A model generated the notes under the pieces. It was given only the letters and a program-made list of their open reading frames with translations. It was not told the origin of the DNA and made no database searches. DNA of 21,558 bases from the IMG/VR virus record IMGVR_UViG_3300025120_000658, positions 1-21,558 of that record; one strand, given 5' to 3'. This document shows, piece after piece, positions 7,095 through 15,100 of the stretch (its first letter is position 1; each line of letters opens with the position of its first letter). Both the position numbers and the translations under genes were made by a program. The DNA comes from a virus.

Positions 7095-7498
7095 TGGCCT
7101 TGGAAAGTGCTGCTGATTTCAGTTCCTATGTAGATTCAAGCGTAGGTTTTGGGATCACTGGTACTTTTTTTGAGGTGCAAGATACATTAATAGATTCTAG
7201 GTTAGGACTAATAGACACATATTTTGATATTGATTCTGGTGCTTCTGCAAACATAAGTTTAATTATGGATGAAGATTATTTTGCCATTGAAGGCAACAGC
7301 ATTGCAGCTGAAGGTTATCAACCTAGGGCCACAATGAAGGCCAGCGATGCACCTTTTATATCACACCAGGATAAATTAATTGTTGATGCTGTTACTACAG
7401 ACCAGGGCAATGTTATTAAGCCAGCAACCACATATTTAGTGGTTGAAGTGCAGCCAGATAATGTTGGTATGTTAACGCTAGTTTTAGAGGCCGCATAA
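7094..7498 (+). CDS. Head-tail completion protein, FII-like (copy 1)
   Basis: This 134-aa protein sits where lambda FII lies. Its second half follows the FII pattern: a DKLIVDA strand, then YLVVEVQPDNVGMLTLVLEA, comparable to the DTLTIG, FWVDRVSPDDGG and LWLGR stretch in FII. FII is the last protein added to the filled head and forms the surface on which the tail docks. The N-terminal ADFSSYVDSSVGFGITGTF and the C-terminal block align closely with the next gene, so the two are paralogues from a tandem duplication. The stop overlaps the next ATG, and GAGG in the final codons forms the next gene's ribosome site. Family call is moderate: FII homologues are divergent. Confidence 0.65.
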   Translation: MALESAADFSSYVDSSVGFGITGTFFEVQDTLIDSRLGLIDTYFDIDSGASANISLIMDEDYFAIEGNSIAAEGYQPRATMKASDAPFISHQDKLIVDAVTTDQGNVIKPATTYLVVEVQPDNVGMLTLVLEAA

Positions 7499-7848
7499 TG
7501 AGCCAAATTAAATATGAAACAGAGGCTGATATGGCCGCATATTTAGATCCTAGCTATGGCCATGGTTTAGCAGCAACATACACCAGGAATGGGGTTAATA
7601 CTTCATTAAATTTAATTTTAAATGAAGAGTATGTTGAGTTGGACGAAGGCTCTGGAGTAGAAGCAGTACAACCTATTGCTTATTGCAGATCTATAGATAT
7701 TCCAAGTGTTTCACATAATGACACTCTAGCAGTTAGTGCATACAAAGATGTAAACGGCAATATTTTGAAGGCCGCAACTAACTACAAGATTGTTAATGTG
7801 CAGAAAGATTTTAAGGGTTTTACGGCCCTAGTTTTAGAGGAACAATAA
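7498..7848 (+). CDS. Head-tail completion protein, FII-like (copy 2)
   Basis: A 116-aa paralogue of the preceding gene. Shared blocks are AD..AYLDPSYGHGLAATY, LNLILNEEYVEL, EAVQPIAYCRSIDIPSVSHND, GNILKAATNYKIVNVQ and the terminal ALVLEEQ. Copy 2 is 18 residues shorter, mostly in the region after residue 20, and has an N-terminal extension MSQIKYETE in its place. One copy may be the true tail-docking protein and the other a connector ring or stopper; sequence alone does not say which. Start is supported by GAGG about seven bases upstream and the TAATG overlap. Confidence 0.65.
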   Translation: MSQIKYETEADMAAYLDPSYGHGLAATYTRNGVNTSLNLILNEEYVELDEGSGVEAVQPIAYCRSIDIPSVSHNDTLAVSAYKDVNGNILKAATNYKIVNVQKDFKGFTALVLEEQ

Positions 7849-8294
7849 TGGCGGATCATGTAAGACAACAAATCCGCAACCAGGTAGTTACACAATTAAC
7901 TGGTTTAACAACCACTGGATCCAATGTGTTTGATTCCAGGGTTTACCCTTTAGAAGATGGCAACTTGCCAGCGATTTTGGTTTATACAAAATCCGAAGAT
8001 AGCGAGCCAATAGAGATTGGCCCAAACAGAACAAGTGAAAGAATGTTAAGCCTAATAGTTGAGGCCTATGTTAAGAGTACAACTAATTTTGAAGATACTC
8101 TGGACACTGTTTGCAAGGAAGTAGAACAAGCAATTGCAGCTGATCCCACATTATCTGGGAAGGCCAAAGATTGCTACATAGAATCTACTGAAATTGAATT
8201 TAATGCAGAGGGTGAGAAGCCGCTGGCTTTTGCTACTTTGACTTTTTTAACTAGCTACTATGTCCAGGAGCAAAATCCAGATGTGGCGGTTTAA
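7848..8294 (+). CDS. Tail terminator protein (lambda gpU-like)
   Basis: This 148-aa protein should form the hexameric ring that stops tail-tube growth and joins the tail to the head. It matches the gpU family plan: an N-terminal helix (VRQQIRNQVVTQLTGL), then FDSRVYPLEDGNLPAILVYTKSED, parallel to FPAVAVYLTGAE in lambda U, a LSLIVEAYVKS strand, a helix with a DTLDTVCKEVEQAI pattern and a final beta strand LAFATLTFLTSYYV. Lambda U is 131 aa. It is translationally coupled to the gene before it (TAATG, with GAGGA in the preceding codons). Position between FII-like genes and the tail tube supports the call. Confidence 0.85.
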   Translation: MADHVRQQIRNQVVTQLTGLTTTGSNVFDSRVYPLEDGNLPAILVYTKSEDSEPIEIGPNRTSERMLSLIVEAYVKSTTNFEDTLDTVCKEVEQAIAADPTLSGKAKDCYIESTEIEFNAEGEKPLAFATLTFLTSYYVQEQNPDVAV

Positions 8295-8307
8295 CCAGGA
8301 GTAAATT

Positions 8308-8469
8308 ATGAAAATGATTTCACCAAATGGCAAAGATTTTATAGATGCACATCCTACAAGGGTTGAGTATCTTAAAAAAAAGGGTTGGAAGGAAGAAGCA
8401 GCCCATGAAATTAAATCTTCTTCTAAAAAACAGGCGAAAGCCGAGGTAAAAGAAAATGGCGATACATAA
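8308..8469 (+). CDS. Small lysine-rich protein (53 aa), function unknown
   Basis: The ATG at 8308 has an excellent ribosome site, AGGAG at 8297-8301 with a six-base gap, and opens a 53-residue frame ending at TAA 8467-8469. The product begins MKMISPNGKDFIDAHPTRVE, continues with YLKKKGWKEEAAHEIK and ends in a basic tail. The HPTRVEYLKKKGW pattern resembles short unnamed phage proteins that follow head or tail-terminator genes, known to me only as hypothetical. It overlaps the tail-tube start by 14 nt, which indicates coupling. Without it there would be a 161-bp gap between the tail terminator and tail tube, so I consider it real. Confidence 0.75.
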   Translation: MKMISPNGKDFIDAHPTRVEYLKKKGWKEEAAHEIKSSSKKQAKAEVKENGDT

Positions 8470-8845
8470 AGGCTCGGAAGGGCTTGTTAAGGTTGGTGCT
8501 AATACTGTTGCTGAAGTTAGATCATATTCAATTGATGAGACAGCGGACACAGTAGAATCCACATCAATGGGCGATGCTGCTAAAACTTTTGAATCTTCAC
8601 TAACATCCTTCTCTGGATCTGTTGAGTGTTTTTGGGATGAAACGGATACAACTGGCCAGGTGGCTATGAGTATTGGTTCTTCTATAACTCTTAATTTATA
8701 CCCAGAAGGTGCTACAAGTGGCGATACTTATTACACTGGTACTGCAATCATTACTGGTAAAACAGTATCTGGTTCACACGATGGATTGGTTGAGGCAAGC
8801 ATTAGCTTCCAGGGTAGTGGTGCATTAACTATTACAACAGTATAA
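8456..8845 (+). CDS. Major tail tube protein (lambda gpV-like)
   Basis: This 129-aa beta-rich protein is the expected tail-tube subunit, forming stacked hexameric rings around the tape measure. It starts with MAIHKGSEGLVKVGANTVAEVRSYS, followed by DTVESTSMGDAAKTFESSLTSFSGSVECFWD and a GAIITGKTVSG-like C-terminal strand; the ESTSMGD and SGSVE features are typical of siphovirus tube proteins. Lambda V is longer (246 aa) because it has an added C-terminal Ig domain, which is absent here. GAGG eight bases upstream supports the start, inside the preceding small gene. The position directly before the chaperone pair is diagnostic. Confidence 0.88.
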   Translation: MAIHKGSEGLVKVGANTVAEVRSYSIDETADTVESTSMGDAAKTFESSLTSFSGSVECFWDETDTTGQVAMSIGSSITLNLYPEGATSGDTYYTGTAIITGKTVSGSHDGLVEASISFQGSGALTITTV

Positions 8846-8848
8846 AAA

Positions 8849-9184
8849 ATGTCAGTAATAGATAACGCAGTTAAACATTTTGAAAATCAAGATGTGAGAG
8901 TAACGCTGGTTCCTGAATGGGGCCAAGACGATGAACCTTTGAAAATATACAGCAAGCCATTAACGCTTAGTGAAACTTCTAAACTCTACAAAATGAGCCA
9001 GGAAGATGATCTAACGATGATGGCTTATGTATTAATTTATAAGGCATTGGATAGCGAAGGGGAAAAGTTATTTGATATTGGCGATAAAAATAAACTTCTA
9101 AACAAAGTTGATCGTGAGGTGTTAGTTAGAGTGGCCCAGGAGATTATGGGGCAAGAGCCTATTGAGGATATAAAAAAGGACTAA
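8849..9184 (+). CDS. Tail assembly chaperone, zero-frame product (lambda gpG-like)
   Basis: An 111-aa, mostly helical and acidic protein between tail tube and tape measure, the place of lambda G. It contains LKIYSKPLTLSETSKLYKM followed by a helical core (MAYVLIYKALDSEGEKLF). G-type chaperones coat the tape measure and recruit tube subunits and are not part of the finished virion. The last sense codons before the TAA are ATA AAA AAG GAC, which hold a slippery site; a -1 shift there would extend the protein into the following frame. The start ATG lies three bases after the tail-tube stop, with only a weak A-rich stretch upstream. Confidence 0.87.
   Translation: MSVIDNAVKHFENQDVRVTLVPEWGQDDEPLKIYSKPLTLSETSKLYKMSQEDDLTMMAYVLIYKALDSEGEKLFDIGDKNKLLNKVDREVLVRVAQEIMGQEPIEDIKKD
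9172..9178 (+). promoter_or_regulatory. Programmed -1 frameshift site (A-AAA-AAG)
   Basis: The heptamer AAAAAAG occupies 9172-9178 and is phased X-XXY-YYZ relative to the upstream chaperone frame (ATA AAA AAG). A -1 slip lets ribosomes bypass the TAA at 9182-9184 and continue to the TAA at 9331-9333. A-AAA-AAG is among the most efficient bacterial slippery sequences, used for example in dnaX. Lambda has the same arrangement with a different heptamer in G/T. Confidence 0.85.
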
Positions 9185-9333
9185 CAGAGGATGCTAATTT
9201 ATTTCTGCAATACAGCCTTGCAGAACGACTAGGAAAAACCCTAGAGGAATTACAACAAATTAGTGTCCAGGAATACCAGGGCTGGATTGCTTATTTAGAA
9301 ATCTTGGAAGATAGAAGGAAGCATGGCAAATAA
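9178..9333 (+). CDS. Tail assembly chaperone extension, T-like, made by -1 frameshift
   Basis: After a -1 slip at 9172-9178 the reading frame continues for 51 residues, making a 161-aa fusion with the upstream chaperone. The extension begins GLTEDANLFLQYSLAERLG and continues KTLEELQQISVQEYQGWIAY to RRKHGK. This matches the usual T-domain pattern of a short helix, LAxxLGKTLEEL, then a Q/E-rich helix with W. It has no start codon or ribosome site of its own and fills precisely the gap between the G-like stop and the tape-measure start, overlapping the latter by 11 nt. In lambda the GT fusion arises at a few percent and its T domain binds the tail tube. Confidence 0.85.
   Translation, partial: GLTEDANLFLQYSLAERLGKTLEELQQISVQEYQGWIAYLEILEDRRKHGK
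9203..9225 (+). other. Hairpin downstream of the frameshift site
   Basis: TTCTGCAA (9203-9210) and TTGCAGAA (9218-9225) are perfect complements around a seven-base loop. A second short hairpin follows (CTAGG at 9229-9233 with CCTAG at 9240-9244). They begin 24 bases after the slippery heptamer, farther than the usual 5-9 bases of a stimulatory structure, so a role in frameshifting is only possible. Confidence 0.35.
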
Positions 9334-10999
9334 AAAAGTCAAAATTGAGTTAACAGCTGTTAATAAAACAAAGGCTGCATTTGGTGCAGTCACTGGTAGT
9401 TTAAAATCTGTTGGTAGTGCAGCTGCAAGTGCAACTAAAGGTGTAGCAGCAGTAGGTATTGCAGCAACAGCAGCAGCTGGTGCATTGGCTTTAATTGTTA
9501 ACAAATCTTTTGATGCCGTAGATGCTTTAGGTAAAACTTCTACACAAACAGGAATAGCTACAGATACACTCCAGGCTTTTCATCTTGCGGCCAGGGAATC
9601 TGGAACGACTGTTGAGGGTGCTAATACAGCACTTATTAAATTTGCCAGAAGTATTGGTGATGCTTCTAGGGGCCTAAAAACCCAAGCTGATATTTTTAAA
9701 GATCTAGGCGTTGAGTTAAAAGATAACAATGGCAACCTAAAAGATTTTGACACTTTGCTAGCAGAAACTGCTGTTGGTATTTCAAACATGGCAGATCAAT
9801 CAACCAGAGCAGCTGCATTGGCTGGTTTATTTGGTAGGCAAGGTGTTGTTTTAACTGGTGCAATTAGAGATCTAAGCCAAAGAGGCCTACAAGATTTTAT
9901 AAGTAGAGCAAAAGAGTTAGGCATTGTTTTAAGCGAAAAGGTTATTAGAAGAACAGAGCAATTTAATGATGCTGTAGGCGTTATAAAAATGCAGCTTGGA
10001 TCTTTTGTAAACAATATTACAACTTCATTCTTGCCAGTCTTTGAAGCAATGCAAGAAACAATATCTAAAAAAATAAAACAAATAGTAGATGATGCTGGCG
10101 GCATGGATGCCCTGGGATTAAAAATTGCTAATGGAATTATTGAAGGTGTTGCTAGTGGCATAGAGGCTTTAGGAGATCTTGGCGATAATATTTTTAAGGT
10201 CTTTAATGATATAAGAATTAAGGTAAAAGAAACTGAAATAGCATTTTTAGAATTTCAAAAATCTATATTAAGCGTAATGCCTGGTAAATTCGCAGACGAA
10301 TTAGGAGATATAGAATTAAAACTGATTCATAACGATGTAGCACTTAAAGATCTAAATAAAAATACAACTAATTTTGGTGAACAAGCAGAGGTTGTTGCTA
10401 ATAAAGTTAGAGGCTACAAATTAACCATTGATGATTTAACAGATGGCACTAAAGCTGCCACAGATGCAGTTGCAGAAACAGGCAATGTATTTACAGATTT
10501 ACTAAGCCCAATAGATAAATATGCACAATCATTAGCGGATGTAAATTTAGCAATTGAAAATGCAACTGTAGCATCAATGAAAAAAATGGAAGATACCATT
10601 TTGGATGGTATTAAAACTGGCAAGTTAGCATTTGAAGATTTTGCATCTTTTGTTGTCGAACAATTATTAAGAATTGCAATACAACAAATGATTATTGCTC
10701 CTATAACTGGTGGTTTTCAGAATTTTTTAGATAGTTTTGATGGCGGTGGCTATACAGGCATGGGTTCCAGGAGTGGCGGTGTAGATGGCAAAGGTGGCTT
10801 CCCAGCAATACTACATCCAAATGAAACAGTCATAGACCATACAAAAGGCCAGGGCATGAGTTCTGGAGCAACAGTTAATTTTAATATTTCTACAGTAGAT
10901 GCAGCTGGCTTCGATCAGTTATTGACATCAAGAAAAGGTTTAATCACATCAATAATAAATAACGCCATGAACAATCAAGGCAAAATGGGGGTTGTATAA
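9323..10999 (+). CDS. Tail tape measure protein (lambda gpH-like)
   Basis: This 558-aa protein sets tail length and is expelled ahead of DNA during infection. The N-terminus is basic, followed by an Ala/Gly-rich hydrophobic segment at about 33-59, a candidate membrane-inserting stretch. The centre has tape-measure helices including TSTQTGIATDTLQAFHLAA and AGLFGRQG. The last 140 residues show the lambda-type C-terminal module: TILDGIKTGKLAFEDFASFV, IAIQQMIIAPITGGF, a glycine-rich FDGGGYTGMGSRSGGVDGKG, the FPAILHPNETVIDHTKG motif and a VNFNIS beta segment. Lambda gpH is 853 aa, so the tail should be shorter. The ATG at 9323 lies inside the end of the chaperone extension; the AGGAAG at about 9316-9321 just ahead serves as its ribosome site. 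Confidence 0.92.
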   Translation: MANKKVKIELTAVNKTKAAFGAVTGSLKSVGSAAASATKGVAAVGIAATAAAGALALIVNKSFDAVDALGKTSTQTGIATDTLQAFHLAARESGTTVEGANTALIKFARSIGDASRGLKTQADIFKDLGVELKDNNGNLKDFDTLLAETAVGISNMADQSTRAAALAGLFGRQGVVLTGAIRDLSQRGLQDFISRAKELGIVLSEKVIRRTEQFNDAVGVIKMQLGSFVNNITTSFLPVFEAMQETISKKIKQIVDDAGGMDALGLKIANGIIEGVASGIEALGDLGDNIFKVFNDIRIKVKETEIAFLEFQKSILSVMPGKFADELGDIELKLIHNDVALKDLNKNTTNFGEQAEVVANKVRGYKLTIDDLTDGTKAATDAVAETGNVFTDLLSPIDKYAQSLADVNLAIENATVASMKKMEDTILDGIKTGKLAFEDFASFVVEQLLRIAIQQMIIAPITGGFQNFLDSFDGGGYTGMGSRSGGVDGKGGFPAILHPNETVIDHTKGQGMSSGATVNFNISTVDAAGFDQLLTSRKGLITSIINNAMNNQGKMGVV

Positions 11000-11599
11000 A
11001 TGTCTGGACAATTTCCAACAGATCCAAATTTTAAAACTATTAATTTTAAAGGCGAAACGCCAACTCTAGTTAATCAAACATTATCTGGCCGTAAACAAGT
11101 TAGACAAATTGGCTCACAATATTTTTCATTTACAGTGCAAATGCCGCCTATGCAACAAGAAAAGGCCCAGGCAGTATTTGCATTTTTACAAAAACAAAAA
11201 GGCTCATTTGAAGATTTTACAGTTGTAGAGCCAATAAATAATCTAGGAGCAAGCAAGTCTGAAACAGATATATTAGTTAATGCGGCCCATGTTGCTGGCG
11301 ATAGCACCATCGCCATGGATGGTTTTTCACAGTCTACTGGTGTGCTTAAAGCTGGCGATAAAATTAAATTTGCCAATCATACAAAGGTTTATATGGTAAC
11401 CGATGATGCCAATGCTACAGCTGGAGCAGCAACGATAAGCATATCTCCTAATTTAGTGGCCGCACTGGCAAACAATGAAGCTGTTACTGTTAACAAGCCT
11501 AGTTACACTGTTTATCTTGCCAGCAATGAAATCATGTATGTAACCGATGCCAGTAACTTATACAGCATTTCATTTGATGTGCGAGAGGCCATTGCATAA
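11000..11599 (+). CDS. Minor tail protein at the tip, gpM / distal-tail-like
   Basis: This 199-aa protein takes the place of lambda M, the first tip protein after the tape measure. Residues 8-80 form the ring-type beta domain: NFKTINFKGETPTL, LSGRKQVRQIGSQYFSFTVQMPPM and a helix AVFAFLQKQKGSFEDF; the C-terminal VYLASNEIMYVTDASNLYSISFDVREAI closes the same fold. Between them, residues about 90-165 look like an inserted beta domain (VAGDSTIAMDGF, LKAGDKIKFANHTKVYMVTDD, AGAATISISPNL). This protein probably forms the ring linking tube to tip complex. The start ATG directly follows the previous stop. The exact family name is uncertain; the position and fold pattern are clear. Confidence 0.72.
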   Translation: MSGQFPTDPNFKTINFKGETPTLVNQTLSGRKQVRQIGSQYFSFTVQMPPMQQEKAQAVFAFLQKQKGSFEDFTVVEPINNLGASKSETDILVNAAHVAGDSTIAMDGFSQSTGVLKAGDKIKFANHTKVYMVTDDANATAGAATISISPNLVAALANNEAVTVNKPSYTVYLASNEIMYVTDASNLYSISFDVREAIA

Positions 11600-12147
11600 T
11601 GCCAAGAAGTTTATCAACAGCCATACAAAACCAGGTATCAGCAACTGCAACCAAAACAGCTTTTTTAGTTGAGTTAAATTTATCGACAGTAATAAGACTT
11701 ACAGACTGGTACACAAATGTTACTTATGATTCTAATGCTTATGAAGCTGGTGGATCTTTTTTAACAGTAGATTCAACAACTGAAACAGGCCAGCTGCAAG
11801 TAAATGAAATAAACATTGGCTTTTCAAACATTACAGATCAAGTTAGATCCGTGGTGCAAAGCGGAGCATTTACAGATAAAACAGTTGAGGTTTATTTAGC
11901 TTACTTTGATTCTAATGAATCTATTGTTGGTGCAATTAACTTTTTTACAGGTCAAATTAGAAATGTATCAATTCAAGAAGATTTGGGTAACTCTATTTTA
12001 AATATGACAGTTGCATCACATTGGTCTAACTGGAATTTGACAAAAGGCAGACATTATTCAGAGGAATCGCAACTAACTTTTAGTGCTGGCGATAGAGGCA
12101 TGGAATTTGCAGGCCAGGTTAAAGAAGATGTTAGGTGGGGTATGTAA
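11599..12147 (+). CDS. Minor tail protein, gpL-like (DUF2163-type hub protein)
   Basis: A 182-aa protein between the M-like and J-like genes. It opens SLSTAIQNQVSATATKTAFLVEL, then RLTDWYTNVTYDSNAYEAGG, a beta-rich core with LQVNEINIGFSNI and VEVYLAYFD, and ends with a KGRHYSEESQLTFSAGDRG pattern seen at the end of DUF2163/gpL-type proteins. Lambda L binds an iron-sulphur cluster through cysteines; no cysteine is present here, so that feature is lost or absent in this branch. It probably forms the hub around J. Start and stop are both coupled by TAATG overlaps. Confidence 0.75.
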   Translation: MPRSLSTAIQNQVSATATKTAFLVELNLSTVIRLTDWYTNVTYDSNAYEAGGSFLTVDSTTETGQLQVNEINIGFSNITDQVRSVVQSGAFTDKTVEVYLAYFDSNESIVGAINFFTGQIRNVSIQEDLGNSILNMTVASHWSNWNLTKGRHYSEESQLTFSAGDRGMEFAGQVKEDVRWGM

Positions 12148-15100
12148 TGGGTTTTTGGACAGCGGTTGGAACATTTTTTACAAAGATTGGAAAAGCATGG
12201 GCTGCTGCTGACACATTACAAAAAATTAATTATGTTTTAACAGCAGTAACGCTTGCAGTTGGTGTTAAAGGATTTCTTCAAGCAAGAAATATGCTCAATA
12301 AGGGCCAAGACATACTTGCCAACAAAACTTCTATGGGTGGAAAAATAGGCCTTATTTATGGAACAAGAAGGGTAGGTGCACAAATTATTTACATGGATGT
12401 CAATGCAAATGATTCAAGGGATATGTATGTTGTTTATGCCTTATCAGTTGGTGAGTGTGATGAAATTATAGGCAGAACAATAGAATTAGATGGCAATCCT
12501 TTAACCGATTCAGCAAGATTTATAGATGGAGGTTATATTGGCTCAGATAAAATTTCTTCTGGATCTGGATCTTTAAATACAGTTTCACAAAATGGAACTG
12601 GTGGTGATCCAGGTGCTGGCAGTTTTGGTACAGATCCAACTGCCAAATATAGGTATGTTATGAATTTGCATCATGGAGCTGCAACACAAACAGCCGATCC
12701 CATGCTAGTTGCATCCATGCCTAACTGGACTACAGCACATAGGCTTGATGGCATTTGTTACATAGCGGCTCATTACGGCTATAGCAAAGAAGGTATGTGG
12801 CGAGGCGTGCCACAATTAACAGTACAGGTGCGAGGTAAAAAAGTTTTTGATCCCAGGGATAACACTCAAACATTTGGCACTGTTTCTACTTACAAACATT
12901 CAGACAATCCAGCATTGTGCTTTTTGGATTACATTACAAACGATGAATATGGAAAGGGCCTAACATCTAGCCAGATAAATATGTCAACTTTTACAGCAGC
13001 TGCAAATGTCTGTGATACACAGGTAGATCAACCATATTTTAATGGATCTGCACAAAATGTTACTTGGGAAGGAACTGCTGGTAATGATTTTATTAATATT
13101 ACAGGCACTGGATCTAATACAGTTTGGTGGCAAAACAAAATAAGTGAGTTAATAAATTTAGAAGATAGTTCTGGTAACGCTGTTTTAACTAGTGCTGAAA
13201 TTAAAGATATACAAAGAACAAATTTTTATGATGCCAGTGAGCAATACTCTGTTTATTTTAACGGCACTCTTGGATCTACTTACGCCTCACAAAACGGCCA
13301 ATCATTATTGAAAGTCAAAAGATTTCATTGTAATGGTTTTGTAGATGTAAATAAAAATGTCATGGACAATGCCAAAGAACTTCTGGCAAATATGCGAGGC
13401 ATATTTTTGTACATAGATGGCAAATATGAATTATCAATTGAAGATACAGGCTCATCAACATTTAGCATTAATGACAATCATATAATTGCTGAATCTGGTA
13501 TAGGCGTTGATTATGGCAACAAAGATAAAAAGGCCAACAAAGTTATAGTTGAATTTTTTAATGCTAATAAAAAATACGAATTAGACACAGCAACAGTTTT
13601 ACATACTGCATCACCATTCACAGCCGATGATGGTGGCGAAGTGCTAGAAATTAAAGCTGAGTTTCCTTTTGTCTCAGATCCTTATATTGCTTACAACATG
13701 GCTAAAGCAATTTTAACCAGGAGCAGAAACCAAACAACAATGCAGTTTATGGGTACGCCAGAAATGTATAAATTAAATGTGGGAGACATTGTAGATTTAA
13801 CTTATGCTGGTTTAGGTTTTAACGGCAAAGTTTGTAGGGTTGAGGCCTTGGAATTACAATCAAACGGATTGGTTGCTGTTAGCTTGATTGAGTATTTTGA
13901 TGTTTATACTTGGGAAGTTCCGCCACAAGAAGCAGTTGAAGAATTAGCAGATCTACCTTCAGCTTTTGCTGTTAAGGCTCCTACTGGTTTAGCTTTTACA
14001 GACAGCGGATCTAGTTCAACCGCCAGGCCTTTTTTATCCTGGAATGAGCCAACAGATTTTCCAGATCATACTTTTAGAGTCAACATTGTTGATAGCTCTG
14101 GAAATCAATTAACTAATAAAATTGTAGATACTAATAATGCAGATTTAAATTATTTACCTAAAGGCAATAACTATGTTGCCAGTGTAAGTTCTATAAATAC
14201 TTTAGGCGTTGAATCAGTACCCGCAACACTCACATTTAGCATAACTACAGAGCCAGTAAATACAGCTGATATAAAAGATGCAGCTGTAACCTTATCAAAA
14301 GCTGGTACAGATTTAGTGGCCGCAATTAACTCTGGAAGTGCAGCTGCAACAGAATTAATAAAATCAACTTCAGCACCTAGCACCAGGGCAAATGGGGATG
14401 CGTTACAGGCCCAGGATTTATGGGCAGATACAAACGATAACAATCAGATATATGTAAGAAATGCAGCAAACAATGGCTGGGAAAAGGCCAGGGATTCATC
14501 GCTTGTAACTTTGTTTGGTACGTCCAGCTTTACTGGTAACGATATTACCTCAGCCATGGCTACTGCACAGGGCGATATTCTTACACTAACCACAGACACC
14601 ACAGCAACCGCATCTGCATTAACAAATTTAACAGCCACAGTTGGCACTAACACAGGTGCTATAAGCACTGAACAGACAACAAGGGCCACTGAAACAGCTG
14701 CATTAGCTACAAGCATAGGTGTAGTATCTGCAACTGCTGGTACAAATTCCGCTGCAATATCTACAAATGCAACAGCTATAGCAGACATTGATGGCAATGT
14801 TAGTGCTGGTTATGTACTAAAGGTTGATGCAAATGGCAAGGTTGCACAAATGGTTTTAGGATCTAATGCTTCTTCTGGATCTGGTGCATCAAGCATTGTT
14901 TCTTTTTTGGCTGATACTTTTCAAATTGATAATGATGCTGGATCTAGCGTAAGCCCATTTATAGTTAGTGGCGGATCTGTGTTTATAGACAATGCCAGGA
15001 TAAATAATTTATCTGGTACAAAAATAGACGTTGATACTCTGGCTGTTAAATTTTTTGCCGATGTAACCAGTAAAATTTATAACCACGATAATACTGCCGT

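Noticed and set aside
12135-12146. GTG at 12135 as start of the tip protein
   Set aside because: The ATG at 12147 overlaps the previous stop like its neighbours and has GGTGGGG six bases upstream.
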